From an uncultured Muribaculaceae bacterium (GTDB taxonomy: Bacteria > Bacteroidota > Bacteroidia > Bacteroidales > Muribaculaceae), in NCBI GenBank assembly GCA_910589055.1, contig CAJURN010000013.1:18118-82117 (forward strand): DNA of 64,000 nucleotides, in the 5' to 3' direction. The notes under the pieces are model-generated. The model saw only the letters and a list, made by a program, of their open reading frames with translations. It did no database searches and was not told where the DNA came from. Below are positions 45,383-53,671 of the stretch, piece by piece. Both the position numbers and the translations under genes were made by a program. Position 1 is the stretch's first letter. Each line of letters begins with the position of its first letter.

Positions 45383-46228
45383 ATGGGCAAGAAAACTATC
45401 ACACTGTTAATTGTGTTGGGCGCCATGATATGCGCTCTGGGCACAAGCGCGCAGACTATCGTGCGCAAAAACGAACGTGCACTCCTTCCCGACAGCATCG
45501 AGCGGGTAATAGTAGGAGGCGACACCGTAAGTATAATTATTCCTGAAAGAAATTTCGGCCGTTTCGACCGCGGACTGTTCAACTACCTGTTTATTCCGCG
45601 CGGCAAGTGGGGATTCGGAATCACAGCATCCTACGGCGAGCTCAACACGGAAGATGTGGGCATACTTTCAATCCTGAAGGACGTTGATTTCGGAGGTAAG
45701 ATGTACTCCATCAATCCTTACATATCTTACTTCATCCGCAGCAACCAGTCGGTGGGTCTGAAATTCAATTACACCCGCGGCACAGCCGACCTCAACAACC
45801 TGAGCATGGACTTTGACGAGGACCTCAATTTCTCGATTCACGACGTGAGCTACTACTCGCAGAGTTTCGCGATTTCAGCTTTCTACCGCAATTATGTCGG
45901 AATCGGCAACAGCCGCCGCTTTGCCATCTTCAACGAGGTAGACCTCGCTTTCAGCAACGGTACATCACGATTCAAACGCCTATACAACGACACTCCCAAG
46001 GACACTCGTACGATTGTCACCAAGGCTTCGCTCAACTTCAGCCCGGGTGTGTGTGTGTTTATCCAGGACTACGTGTCGTTCAACCTGTCGTTTGGCGTGT
46101 TCGGTCTCAATATCCAGAAAGAGCATCAGCTCACCGACGGCGTGGATGAAGGCTCGCGATTGACGAGCGGCGCCAACTTCCGGTTCAACATCTTCAATAT
46201 CAACTTTGGCCTGATGGTTGTGATATGA
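45383..46228 (+). CDS. Outer-membrane beta-barrel protein (second of a paralogous pair)
   Basis: This 281-aa protein has a signal peptide (TITLLIVLGAMICALGTSAQ). It is laid out like its upstream neighbour: an N-terminal IPRGKWGFGITASYGEL, repeated aromatic beta strands, FAIFNEVDLAFSNG, and an end in FNINFGLMVVI. It begins 4 bp after the first barrel gene and overlaps the PCMD lipoprotein by ATGA, so all are translated together. Role unknown, perhaps a paired or hetero-oligomeric barrel. Confidence 0.7.
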   Translation: MGKKTITLLIVLGAMICALGTSAQTIVRKNERALLPDSIERVIVGGDTVSIIIPERNFGRFDRGLFNYLFIPRGKWGFGITASYGELNTEDVGILSILKDVDFGGKMYSINPYISYFIRSNQSVGLKFNYTRGTADLNNLSMDFDEDLNFSIHDVSYYSQSFAISAFYRNYVGIGNSRRFAIFNEVDLAFSNGTSRFKRLYNDTPKDTRTIVTKASLNFSPGVCVFIQDYVSFNLSFGVFGLNIQKEHQLTDGVDEGSRLTSGANFRFNIFNINFGLMVVI

Positions 46229-47799
46229 AAATGAAAGCATTACTTCAGATTATATGCGCGGCGCTGCTTTCAAGTGCCGTGGCAGGATGTATAAAAAACG
46301 ATATACCCTACCCCCGTATCCAGGCAAATTTCCTGAGCATCAATGCCGAAGGTCAGAGCCAGGGTACTGTAATTGATTCCACAAGCCGCATCGTCACACT
46401 TACGTTTCCGGAAGAAGTGGATATCTATTCCGTAAACGTGACCCATTACGCTCTCACTCCGGGAGCGCAGATTGTAGACGATCCTTTCGGCAGCCCCGTT
46501 GACCTGAGCACACCGCTCCATGTCACCCTTCGTCTCTATCAGGACTATGCTTGGGCAATCCGTGCCAACCAGGACATCGAACGCTACTTTGACGTATCGG
46601 GACAGGTAGGCTCGACATTGATTGACGCACCCGCACGGCGCGTGGTCGTGGACATGCCCATGACTGCCAACCTGAGCAAAATCACCGTTGAACGGGCCAA
46701 GCTCGGTGCAATAGGATGTACAATGAGTCCCGACCTGAGCGAAGGCGGCACAGTTGACCTGTCGGAACCTCTTAAAATAGAAGTGACCGAATTCGGCCGC
46801 ACAAGCACATGGACAATCTATGCCCAGCAGGTTGATGCCACCGTTACCACCGTGAGCGTGGACGCGTGGACCTGCGTCGCATGGGTCTACGGTCAGGCAG
46901 AGGCCGGAAAGGACAACGGTATCGAATATCGTCTCAAAGGCGACTCGGAATGGACGCGCCTCGACGCTTCGGAAATAACTTCTACCGGCGGCAGCTTCTA
47001 CGGACGTATCATCCATCTGTCACCTCTGACCCAATATGAGGCCCGCGCCTACTCCGACAACGACAAGGGCGAGGCTATTTCCTTCACCACCGGCTCAGCC
47101 GTGCAGGTTCCCAACTCCGACTTTGACTCATGGTGGCTCGACGGCAAGGTGTGGTGTCCGTGGCCCGAAGGCGGCCAGCAGTACTGGGACACCGGAAACA
47201 AGGGCGCCACGACCCTCGGCCAGTCCAACAGCTTCCCCACCGACGACACTCCCACCGGAGAAGGCTGGGCGGCACAGCTCGAGACCCGCTTTATCGGAAT
47301 CGGAGCCCTCGGTAAGCTCGGAGCCGGAAATATCTTCGTGGGCAACTACCTGCGCACCGACGGCACCAACGGCGTGCTGAGTTTCGGCAAGCCGTTTACG
47401 GAGCATCCCACACGTATGCGAGGCTATCTCCGCTACACATGTTCACCGATAAGCCATTCCAACAACACCTATACAAATCTTATCGGACAGCCCGACACGT
47501 GCATTGTGTGGATGGCTCTGATTGACACACCCGAGCCTTTCGAGGTGCGCACCAATCCCAAAGACCAGCAACTCTTCGACCCCGAGGGAAGTTACGTCGT
47601 TGCCTATGGCAAGGTTCAGTTCGGCGAAACCGTTCCCGATTATATTCCCTTCGAGTTCACACTCGACTACCGCTCAACCTCCCACAAACCCACCTATGTG
47701 GTAATCGCGGCTTCAGCGAGCAAGTATGGCGACTACTTCACCGGCGGAAACGGCTCGGTGCTGTATGTCGATGACTTTGAACTATTGTACGATTATTGA
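46225..47799 (+). CDS. PCMD-domain lipoprotein
   Basis: This 524-aa protein has a lipobox AVAGC at about residue 21. Two DUF5018-like beta repeats follow (VDIYSVNVTHYALTPGAQI and LSKITVERAKLGAIGC). A fibronectin-like segment comes next (LSPLTQYEARAYSDNDKGEA, about 210-290). The C-terminal half resembles the putative carbohydrate metabolism domain, PCMD (VPNSDFDSWWLDGKVWCPWP to SVLYVDDFELLYDY). PCMD proteins are surface lipoproteins of Bacteroidota, and their biochemistry is not settled. It overlaps the preceding gene by 4 nt; the porin follows after 9 bp. Confidence 0.8.
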   Translation: MKMKALLQIICAALLSSAVAGCIKNDIPYPRIQANFLSINAEGQSQGTVIDSTSRIVTLTFPEEVDIYSVNVTHYALTPGAQIVDDPFGSPVDLSTPLHVTLRLYQDYAWAIRANQDIERYFDVSGQVGSTLIDAPARRVVVDMPMTANLSKITVERAKLGAIGCTMSPDLSEGGTVDLSEPLKIEVTEFGRTSTWTIYAQQVDATVTTVSVDAWTCVAWVYGQAEAGKDNGIEYRLKGDSEWTRLDASEITSTGGSFYGRIIHLSPLTQYEARAYSDNDKGEAISFTTGSAVQVPNSDFDSWWLDGKVWCPWPEGGQQYWDTGNKGATTLGQSNSFPTDDTPTGEGWAAQLETRFIGIGALGKLGAGNIFVGNYLRTDGTNGVLSFGKPFTEHPTRMRGYLRYTCSPISHSNNTYTNLIGQPDTCIVWMALIDTPEPFEVRTNPKDQQLFDPEGSYVVAYGKVQFGETVPDYIPFEFTLDYRSTSHKPTYVVIAASASKYGDYFTGGNGSVLYVDDFELLYDY

Positions 47800-47808
47800 T
47801 ATTTTCAG

Positions 47809-48852
47809 ATGAATTTTACAAGAATCAAATCCGTTGTTATCCTGTGTGGTCTTTTGCTGACCGCACCCCTTTCCGCCTGGGCCGAGGGCACATCCGACGG
47901 CGCAAGCAAGTACATTCCCACCATCCACGGCAATATCCGCGCCAAGTACGAATATTCCACGGCCGACGACGAGAGCCGCTTTGCCGTGCGCAACGCCCGT
48001 GTTAAAATCGGAGGCTACGCTCTGCCTATGGTCGATTACCTCGTGCAGGTCGACTTCTGCGCCTACGGCAAAATAAGCATCATGGATGCCTACGTGCGTC
48101 TGTCGCCTGTTAAGAATCTCAAGATTCTCATGGGCCAGGAACGTGTGCCGTTCAGCGTTGACGCATCCCGCGACCTCCATGAATACTATTTCACCGACCT
48201 TTCGTTCGGAGCGAAATATCTTGGCAACCTGCGCAGTGTCGGCATCAAGGCCGGTTACACCATTCCCAAGACTGATATCTATGTGGAAGGTGGTATCTTC
48301 AATTCCTCCGGCCTCGGCGACCACACGATTTGGAACACCGAAATGACTTATAGCATCAAGGCCAACTGGAAAAGCAATTTCGGACTTATGCCCCAGATTT
48401 GCTTCATGTCGCGTCAGCCCACCGGCGGAGTCCGCTACAACCAGACCGACGTGTCTCTGTCATGGCACAACAGCCACTGGTTTGTGGAAGGTGAATATCT
48501 TTATTGCAACTACACCAACGACACCCACGCTCCCGTGCATGCCTTCAACTTCTTCGCCGATTATGGCTTCAACATCAAGAGCAAGCTCTGCCAGCGCCTT
48601 TCGTTCCGCGGACGTTACGACGGCACTACTGCCGTAAGTACAGGCGTTAAGGATGCTTCCGGCATGCTCATCGACAACTATGCCAAGCGTCAGCGACTCA
48701 CAGCCGGTGTTAAGACCTCCTACATCCACTCCAAGGCAAGCCTTGACCTGCTGCTCAACTATCAGCACTACTTCTATCCCGAAAGCGTGGAAGGAACCAT
48801 CAACCCTGCCGAAAACAGCAGAATCGTTGCCATGGTAGTGCTCCACTTCTGA
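47809..48852 (+). CDS. Porin of the phosphate-selective OprO/OprP type
   Basis: This 347-aa protein has a signal peptide (LLLTAPLSAWA). Its start is typical of Bacteroidota OprO/P-like porins: IHGNIRAKYEYSTADDESRF, then VRNARVKIGGYALPMVDYLV and LMGQERVPFSVD. Beta strands fill the rest and the last residue is Phe (MVVLHF), the usual barrel-assembly signal. The ion preference cannot be inferred. It is last gene of the envelope operon, closed by a strong terminator. Confidence 0.85.
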   Translation: MNFTRIKSVVILCGLLLTAPLSAWAEGTSDGASKYIPTIHGNIRAKYEYSTADDESRFAVRNARVKIGGYALPMVDYLVQVDFCAYGKISIMDAYVRLSPVKNLKILMGQERVPFSVDASRDLHEYYFTDLSFGAKYLGNLRSVGIKAGYTIPKTDIYVEGGIFNSSGLGDHTIWNTEMTYSIKANWKSNFGLMPQICFMSRQPTGGVRYNQTDVSLSWHNSHWFVEGEYLYCNYTNDTHAPVHAFNFFADYGFNIKSKLCQRLSFRGRYDGTTAVSTGVKDASGMLIDNYAKRQRLTAGVKTSYIHSKASLDLLLNYQHYFYPESVEGTINPAENSRIVAMVVLHF

Positions 48853-48879
48853 TGCGTTGATACATTACGATATTTTCTG

Positions 48880-48913
48880 CGGCAAAAAGCGAAAGTTTTT
48901 TGCCGTTTTTTTT
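48880..48913 (+). terminator. Terminator after the porin gene
   Basis: CGGCAAAAA (48880-48888) pairs with TTTTTGCCG (48897-48905), followed by eight T residues. It is a strong intrinsic terminator for the four-gene operon. Confidence 0.9.
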
Positions 48914-48934
48914 CGTCGTGCCGCAAGTAATGTT

Positions 48935-48942
48935 TAATTTTG
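48935..48942 (+). promoter_or_regulatory. -7 box immediately before the alpha/beta hydrolase gene
   Basis: TAATTTTG matches TAnnTTTG but ends only one base before the ATG at 48944. Transcription would start at about 48949, so the box implies a downstream start, a leaderless transcript, or is coincidental. Confidence 0.4.
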
Positions 48943-48943
48943 T

Positions 48944-49720
48944 ATGATGAACAAAACGATAGACATAGACGGACTGAAAATCAACTATACCGTCAGTGGC
49001 GAAGGCCCGCGCAACGTATTGCTGATGCACGGCTGGGGCTGCTCAACGGCCACAATGGCACTTTTTGAGCAAACAATCACCACCCAATGCCCGGGCTATA
49101 CGGTCTACAACATCGACCTCCCCGGACATGGAGCTTCCGACGAGCCTTCCGAGGTATTCGGAATCGAGGACTACACACGCGTGATTGAAAAATTCACCCG
49201 GATTCTCGGCATTGAAAAGCCCGTGCTTATAGGCCACTCCTTCGGCGGACGCATATCAATACTTTACTCATCACGGAATCCCGTCGACAAGGTAATACTC
49301 GTGGACTCGGCCGGAGTGAAACCGCGCCGCAGCCTGAAATACTACGTCAAGGTGTACTCTTTCAAGGCTGCCAAGCGTGTGCTCCCCCTTCTGATGGGCA
49401 AAAAGCGCGCGCAGGCTGTCATTGACGCCTGGCGCGGAAAAGCCGGATCGGCCGACTACGCGGCAGCATCGCCAATGATGCGCGCCATACTGAGCAAATG
49501 CGTCAACGAAGACCTGCGCAGCGTAATGCCCCGCATCTCCGCCCCGACACTGCTCATATGGGGCGAAAACGACACCGCCACCCCCATGCGCGACGCAAAA
49601 ATCATGGAACGCCTTATTCCCGACGCCGGACTGGTGAGCTTTCCCGGATGCGGACACTATTCTTTCCTCGACAATCCCGGCCAGACAAGAGCCGTGCTTG
49701 CAAACTTTCTAAACTCCTGA
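48944..49720 (+). CDS. Alpha/beta-hydrolase fold protein
   Basis: This 258-aa cytosolic hydrolase has the HGWGCST oxyanion-hole region (about residue 26), the nucleophile Ser in GHSFGGR (about 90), the acid Asp in WGENDTATP (about 205) and His in GCGHYSF (about 230). The substrate is unknown. It is followed after 6 bp by a membrane Mur ligase and then Ddl, so a role in cell-wall or lipid turnover is possible. A second ATG at 48947 is an equally good start. Confidence 0.85.
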   Translation: MMNKTIDIDGLKINYTVSGEGPRNVLLMHGWGCSTATMALFEQTITTQCPGYTVYNIDLPGHGASDEPSEVFGIEDYTRVIEKFTRILGIEKPVLIGHSFGGRISILYSSRNPVDKVILVDSAGVKPRRSLKYYVKVYSFKAAKRVLPLLMGKKRAQAVIDAWRGKAGSADYAAASPMMRAILSKCVNEDLRSVMPRISAPTLLIWGENDTATPMRDAKIMERLIPDAGLVSFPGCGHYSFLDNPGQTRAVLANFLNS

Positions 49721-49726
49721 CGACTA

Positions 49727-51331
49727 ATGGTACTTACAATCCTTTTTCTCACAGGCTTCGTACTGGCGCTTTGGAATCTCAACCTTGAGTTGCGCCGCGA
49801 CCTGATGATGCTCCAGCAGAACTCATACCGCAACGAGCGATACGCCCGATGGCTCAAATCGTCATCCGATAATTTCACGTGGTGGCGCATGATGGCTCTT
49901 GTAATCTTCATCATCAGCATAGGTATTTTCAAGGAAAGCACCCGTGCCGTGGGCATGGTTCTGCTGATAGTTTTCTGCATCGCAGACATTTGGCGCCTTT
50001 CCGTGGCGAAGTACAAGAAGCCGCTTGCGATGACAAAGCGCGCCCGCCGTCTCAATATCGTGTCGTATGTCCTTGCTGCGGCGATTATCATTGCAGCAGC
50101 GCTGATTTTCGGCAAAGATTCTCAAGGACGTCTCTATGCGGCCTCTTTAGCCGCCCTGATATGCTACCCGATATCGCATCTATTCCTTTTTGCAGCAAAC
50201 ATAATCCTCTCGCCCGTCGAGAAATCCATCAACCGCAAATATTACAACGACGCTGCGGCACGCCTTGCAGCAATGCCCGACCTTAAAATCATAGGCATCA
50301 CCGGCAGCTACGGCAAGACCACCACAAAGCATTATCTCCACCGGATTCTTTCCGAGCAGTTCGACACCCTCATGACTCCGGGAAGCTATAACACCACCCT
50401 GGGCGTGATACGCACAATACGCGAAATGCTCAAGCCCTATCACGAGGTGTTTATCGTGGAGATGGGAGCCAAACAGCTTGGCGACATCAAGGAAATCTGC
50501 GACCTCGTGCATCCGCAGGCCGGAATTATCACAGCCGTTGGCCCGCAGCACCTCGAATCGTTCAAGACCATCGAGAATGTGCAGTCAACCAAGTTTGAAC
50601 TTGCCGACTCGCTGCCCGCTTCGGGTCTTGCAGTGGTAAACAACGACTTTGAAATGATTGCATCGCGCGCGGTCAAGAACTGCCGCATCCTGCGCTATGC
50701 AGTCAAAAACACCAAAGACGCCGATTATGTGGCTGAGGACATCAAATACAGCCCTACCGGAACTGAATTCACAGCCGTTAGAGTTTCCGACGGACACCGT
50801 CTCAAGCTCTCTACCCGTCTGGTTGGCGAATGTAATATCTCGAATCTTCTCGGCGCCGTGGCTATGGCTCAGTCAATGGGAGTGAGCGACGACAAAATCC
50901 GCTATGCCGTTGAAAAAATCGAGCAAGTCGAGCATCGCCTGAGCATCAAGCGCACTCCCGGCGGCATCACCATCATCGACGATGCTTTCAACAGCAATCC
51001 CGTAGGCTCGGCCATGGCTCTTGACGTGCTCGCCGCAATGACTCCCGGAAAGCGCATCCTCATCACTCCGGGCATGATTGAACTCGGCGATAAGCAGCAT
51101 GAACTCAACTTCAAATTCGGCGAGAAAGCGGCCAATTCCTGCGACATCGCGATAGTTGTGGGCCACTACAACCGCGAGGCCATAAGCGGCGGATTGCGCA
51201 AAGCCGGAATGGACAAGAAAAACATACGCGAGGTGGATTCGTTCAAGGACGCGCAGGCCGTGCTCGCCTCCGTGGCGGCTCCCGGCGACACCGTGCTTTA
51301 CGAAAACGACCTCCCCGATACATTTAAATAA
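49727..51331 (+). CDS. MurF-like Mur ligase with N-terminal membrane region
   Basis: This 534-aa protein has about four TM segments in the first 165 residues (VLTILFLTGFVLALW, MMALVIFIISIGIF and others). A Mur ligase follows: P-loop GITGSYGKTTTKH (about 190), the conserved Glu/His region VEMGAKQLGDIKEICDLVHP, LVGECNISNLLGAVA and DDAFNSNPVGSAMALDVL. Together these match UDP-MurNAc-tripeptide:D-Ala-D-Ala ligase. The membrane segment is not part of ordinary MurF. Ddl, which would supply D-Ala-D-Ala, follows after a 171-bp repeat. The stop codon shares its last base with that repeat. Confidence 0.85.
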   Translation: MVLTILFLTGFVLALWNLNLELRRDLMMLQQNSYRNERYARWLKSSSDNFTWWRMMALVIFIISIGIFKESTRAVGMVLLIVFCIADIWRLSVAKYKKPLAMTKRARRLNIVSYVLAAAIIIAAALIFGKDSQGRLYAASLAALICYPISHLFLFAANIILSPVEKSINRKYYNDAAARLAAMPDLKIIGITGSYGKTTTKHYLHRILSEQFDTLMTPGSYNTTLGVIRTIREMLKPYHEVFIVEMGAKQLGDIKEICDLVHPQAGIITAVGPQHLESFKTIENVQSTKFELADSLPASGLAVVNNDFEMIASRAVKNCRILRYAVKNTKDADYVAEDIKYSPTGTEFTAVRVSDGHRLKLSTRLVGECNISNLLGAVAMAQSMGVSDDKIRYAVEKIEQVEHRLSIKRTPGGITIIDDAFNSNPVGSAMALDVLAAMTPGKRILITPGMIELGDKQHELNFKFGEKAANSCDIAIVVGHYNREAISGGLRKAGMDKKNIREVDSFKDAQAVLASVAAPGDTVLYENDLPDTFK

Positions 51332-51501
51332 CTGAAGTTCCGCAAGCTACACTTCAGTCAGGTAAAAAGGATAAAAGGCAAAAAGGCAAGCTGACGGTTC
51401 GTTGATTGAAATGCTCAAGAGAGCCATTTTCTTGCCTGCCGGAGGCATTAGCCTTCTAACCTGTTTTACCTCTACAAGTTGACGCTTGCAAAAACTTGAA
51501 T
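51331..51501. repeat. 171-bp palindromic interspersed element, copy 2
   Basis: Same length as copy 1 and clearly similar throughout, from ACTGAAGTTCCGCAAGC to CTTGCAAAAACTTGAAT, with shared internal blocks GGATAAAAGGCAAAAAGGCA, CTTGCCTGCCGGAGGC and CCTGTTTTACCTCT. The same inverted-repeat structure is present. It fills the gap between the MurF-like gene and ddl. Neither outward TTG is followed by a -7 box here. Confidence 0.85.
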
Positions 51502-51522
51502 AAATAATCACTAAACCCAGAT

Positions 51523-52704
51523 ATGAAGACCACAGTAGGCGTATTCTTCGGCGGACGCTCCACCGAACATGAAATATCCGTAATCTCCGCAAACCAGGCC
51601 ATGGCGGCCATCAATAAGGAAAAGTACGACGTCGTTCCCGTGTACATCACCAAGCAGGGAAAATGGTACACAGGCGATGCCCTCACCAATGTAGCCAACT
51701 ACCGCGACATCAATAAACTTCTGTCGCAATGCACCGAAGTCCACCTTCGCCCCGAATACGGCGACTACAACCTCTACCGCAGCAAAGCTGCCGGACTGTT
51801 CGGCAACAAGGGTCCCGTGGCGACATTTGACGTCGTAATTCCCGTGCTTCACGGCTCCAACGGCGAGGACGGCATTTTTGAAGGCGTGCTCGAGACCATC
51901 GGTATCCCCTATGCGGGATGCAACACACTTGCGTCGGCAAACGGCATGGACAAAATCACCATGAAGATGATTCTCCAGGCTTGCGATGTGCCTGTGGTTG
52001 ATTACGTGTGGTTTACCGACAAACAATGGTTTGCCCAGCGCGACGCCCTCATTGCCAAGGTTGAGGAAAAACTTGGCTACCCCGTGATTGTCAAGCCCGC
52101 CAATCTCGGTTCGAGCGTAGGTATAGGCCGTGCCGCCGACCGCGAGCAGCTTATCGAACGCATCAACGATGCAGAGCGCTACTCGACCCGCATCATCGTG
52201 GAACACATGGTTGACCAACTTCAGGAAATCAACTGCGCCGTGCTCGGCGATTGCGACGAATACATCACATCGGTACTTGAGGAACCCGTGAAGAGCGGTG
52301 AAATCCTGTCCTACACCGACAAGTACATGGGTGGCACAAAGGGCACAAAAGGCATGCAGTCGGCTCAGAAACGTATTCCCGCCGACCTTCCCGAAGACGT
52401 GACAGAGCGCATCCGCTTCCTTGCCGGAGAGACATTCCGCGTGCTGTCGTGCCATGGCGTGAGCCGTGTCGACATGATTATCGACCGCTCCAACGGCAAT
52501 ATCTACGTCAATGAAATCAACACAATCCCCGGCTCCCTCTCATTCTACCTTTGGGAAGCTGCCGGAATCCGTTTCGACGAACTCATGGACCGTCTTATCC
52601 GTCTTGCCCTCAAGCGCAAACGCGAATCTGAATCCAAGACCGTGAGCTACGACCAGAACATCTTCGCCCTCGGCGGAGGCGTCAAGGGAGGAATCAAGAA
52701 GTAA
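51523..52704 (+). CDS. ddl: D-alanine--D-alanine ligase
   Basis: This 393-aa ATP-grasp enzyme has the N-terminal VFFGGRSTEHEISVIS, the substrate loop VIPVLHGSNGEDG, the ATP site VIVKPANLGSSVGIG and a C-terminal EINTIPGSLSFYLWE. It makes D-Ala-D-Ala for peptidoglycan. It is about 60-80 residues longer than E. coli DdlB, partly because of an insert with MGGTKGTKGMQSAQKR, which resembles long Ddl forms of Clostridia. It follows the MurF-like gene and copy 2 of the repeat, so a co-transcribed module is likely. Confidence 0.93.
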   Translation: MKTTVGVFFGGRSTEHEISVISANQAMAAINKEKYDVVPVYITKQGKWYTGDALTNVANYRDINKLLSQCTEVHLRPEYGDYNLYRSKAAGLFGNKGPVATFDVVIPVLHGSNGEDGIFEGVLETIGIPYAGCNTLASANGMDKITMKMILQACDVPVVDYVWFTDKQWFAQRDALIAKVEEKLGYPVIVKPANLGSSVGIGRAADREQLIERINDAERYSTRIIVEHMVDQLQEINCAVLGDCDEYITSVLEEPVKSGEILSYTDKYMGGTKGTKGMQSAQKRIPADLPEDVTERIRFLAGETFRVLSCHGVSRVDMIIDRSNGNIYVNEINTIPGSLSFYLWEAAGIRFDELMDRLIRLALKRKRESESKTVSYDQNIFALGGGVKGGIKK

Positions 52705-52851
52705 GAAAGGAGAAGAGTGAAAGGTGAAATTTTGAAAATCTCAGATTTTCAAGTGAAGACAATAGCATTTTTATCAACACTCAGCCCTCTTACCTCATAA
52801 CTTCAAAATCCTTAATCCTTAATCTTTAATCCTTAATACCTACCCATACAG
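52705..52851. repeat. Intergenic tandem CCTTAAT repeats and small hairpin
   Basis: About four imperfect 7-bp units (CCTTAAT, one as CTTTAAT) occupy 52810-52838. A small perfect inverted repeat TTGAAAATCT/AGATTTTCAA lies just before. No gene is seen. It separates the ends of ddl and the convergent hypothetical gene, and may help end transcription. Confidence 0.5.
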
Positions 52852-53550
52852 TTACAAAAGATTGGCGAGAGCGTCGATGCGGGTTCCGAACTCGCCGATG
52901 CTCTCGTTCTGTTCAGGGGTGAGTCCGTAGATGTCAAGACGGCAATCCTCATGGGAGCAGTATTCGCCTTCGGCCTTGTTGGAATGTCCAGCCGGGCATA
53001 TGTAGCGCCTTTCCGAGCCGAGCAAGCCACGCCGGGTCTCGATGCGTCCGAGTTCGGGAAGTGAGGTCAGGAAGGCGTGCAGCCGCCGCATCGCAATCTC
53101 ATCATCATGAGTATATTCCGGCTGAAAAGCCTTGAGCAAATCCACGGCAAGAGCCACATCGCCACCACGCGCTATGTCGAGGATACGCGAGGCGTCAAAG
53201 AGGTCGCAATCGTAGACGAGCTTCACAAATGCCTCACGGTCGGAGGTCGTGTCGTCATACACCGTTTCGAGCGCATGCTCGCGTGACACAGCCCTGAGAT
53301 AGCGCGGAAACTCGCGGATTGTGACCGTGTGATAGATACTGCGGTCCTTCTCCGGCATCAGTACCGATACAAGATATTTCCGGTAGAGAATAGGCCCAAG
53401 GCCATCCATGCGGTTGGCAATGATATATTCCCAATTATTCTCGGATGGAAACACTTCCGGCTTCACAAGCAGCTCGGCATATCTCAGTCTCAGACATTCG
53501 GCTTTCAGTGCCTCGGCTGATACTCTCTTCAAGTTAGATTCTGACTCCAT
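52852..53550 (-). CDS. Hypothetical protein with C-terminal zinc-ribbon-like Cys/His cluster
   Basis: This 232-aa protein has no signal or membrane segment. The N-terminal part is helical (ALKAECLRLRYAELLVKPEV). The C-terminal part has YICPAGHSNKAEGEYCSHED and one more Cys (CRLDIYGL), a Cys/His set that could bind zinc. I do not recognise the family. It diverges from the gyrA/parC-type gene, with a TATATTTG -7 box of its own at 53578-53585. Confidence 0.7.
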   Translation of the reverse strand: MESESNLKRVSAEALKAECLRLRYAELLVKPEVFPSENNWEYIIANRMDGLGPILYRKYLVSVLMPEKDRSIYHTVTIREFPRYLRAVSREHALETVYDDTTSDREAFVKLVYDCDLFDASRILDIARGGDVALAVDLLKAFQPEYTHDDEIAMRRLHAFLTSLPELGRIETRRGLLGSERRYICPAGHSNKAEGEYCSHEDCRLDIYGLTPEQNESIGEFGTRIDALANLL

Positions 53551-53577
53551 GCGGATGATATTTTTTGCAAATATAAC

Positions 53578-53585
53578 TCATTGGG
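53578..53585 (-). promoter_or_regulatory. -7 box for the hypothetical minus-strand gene
   Basis: The minus strand reads TATATTTG, an exact TAnnTTTG match, 28 bp upstream of the ATG at 53550. The -33 region is A+T-rich without a clear TTG. Confidence 0.5.
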
Positions 53586-53629
53586 TTTAAAAAACGTTTT
53601 TTGCGAGGTTTTTAATAAAAAAATTTTCG

Positions 53630-53637
53630 TATTTTTG
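53630..53637 (+). promoter_or_regulatory. -7 box of the topoisomerase gene
   Basis: TATTTTTG matches TAnnTTTG, with a leader of about 28 nt to the ATG at 53672. The nearest upstream TTG is 26 bp away, longer than ideal. Confidence 0.5.
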
Positions 53638-53671
53638 TGGAATAACCTAAAATCATCCTTCCCGTCAGAAC

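Noticed and set aside
52810..52838. CCTTAAT tandem units as a CRISPR array
   Set aside because: Units are 7 bp without spacers and no cas gene is present; it is a simple tandem repeat.
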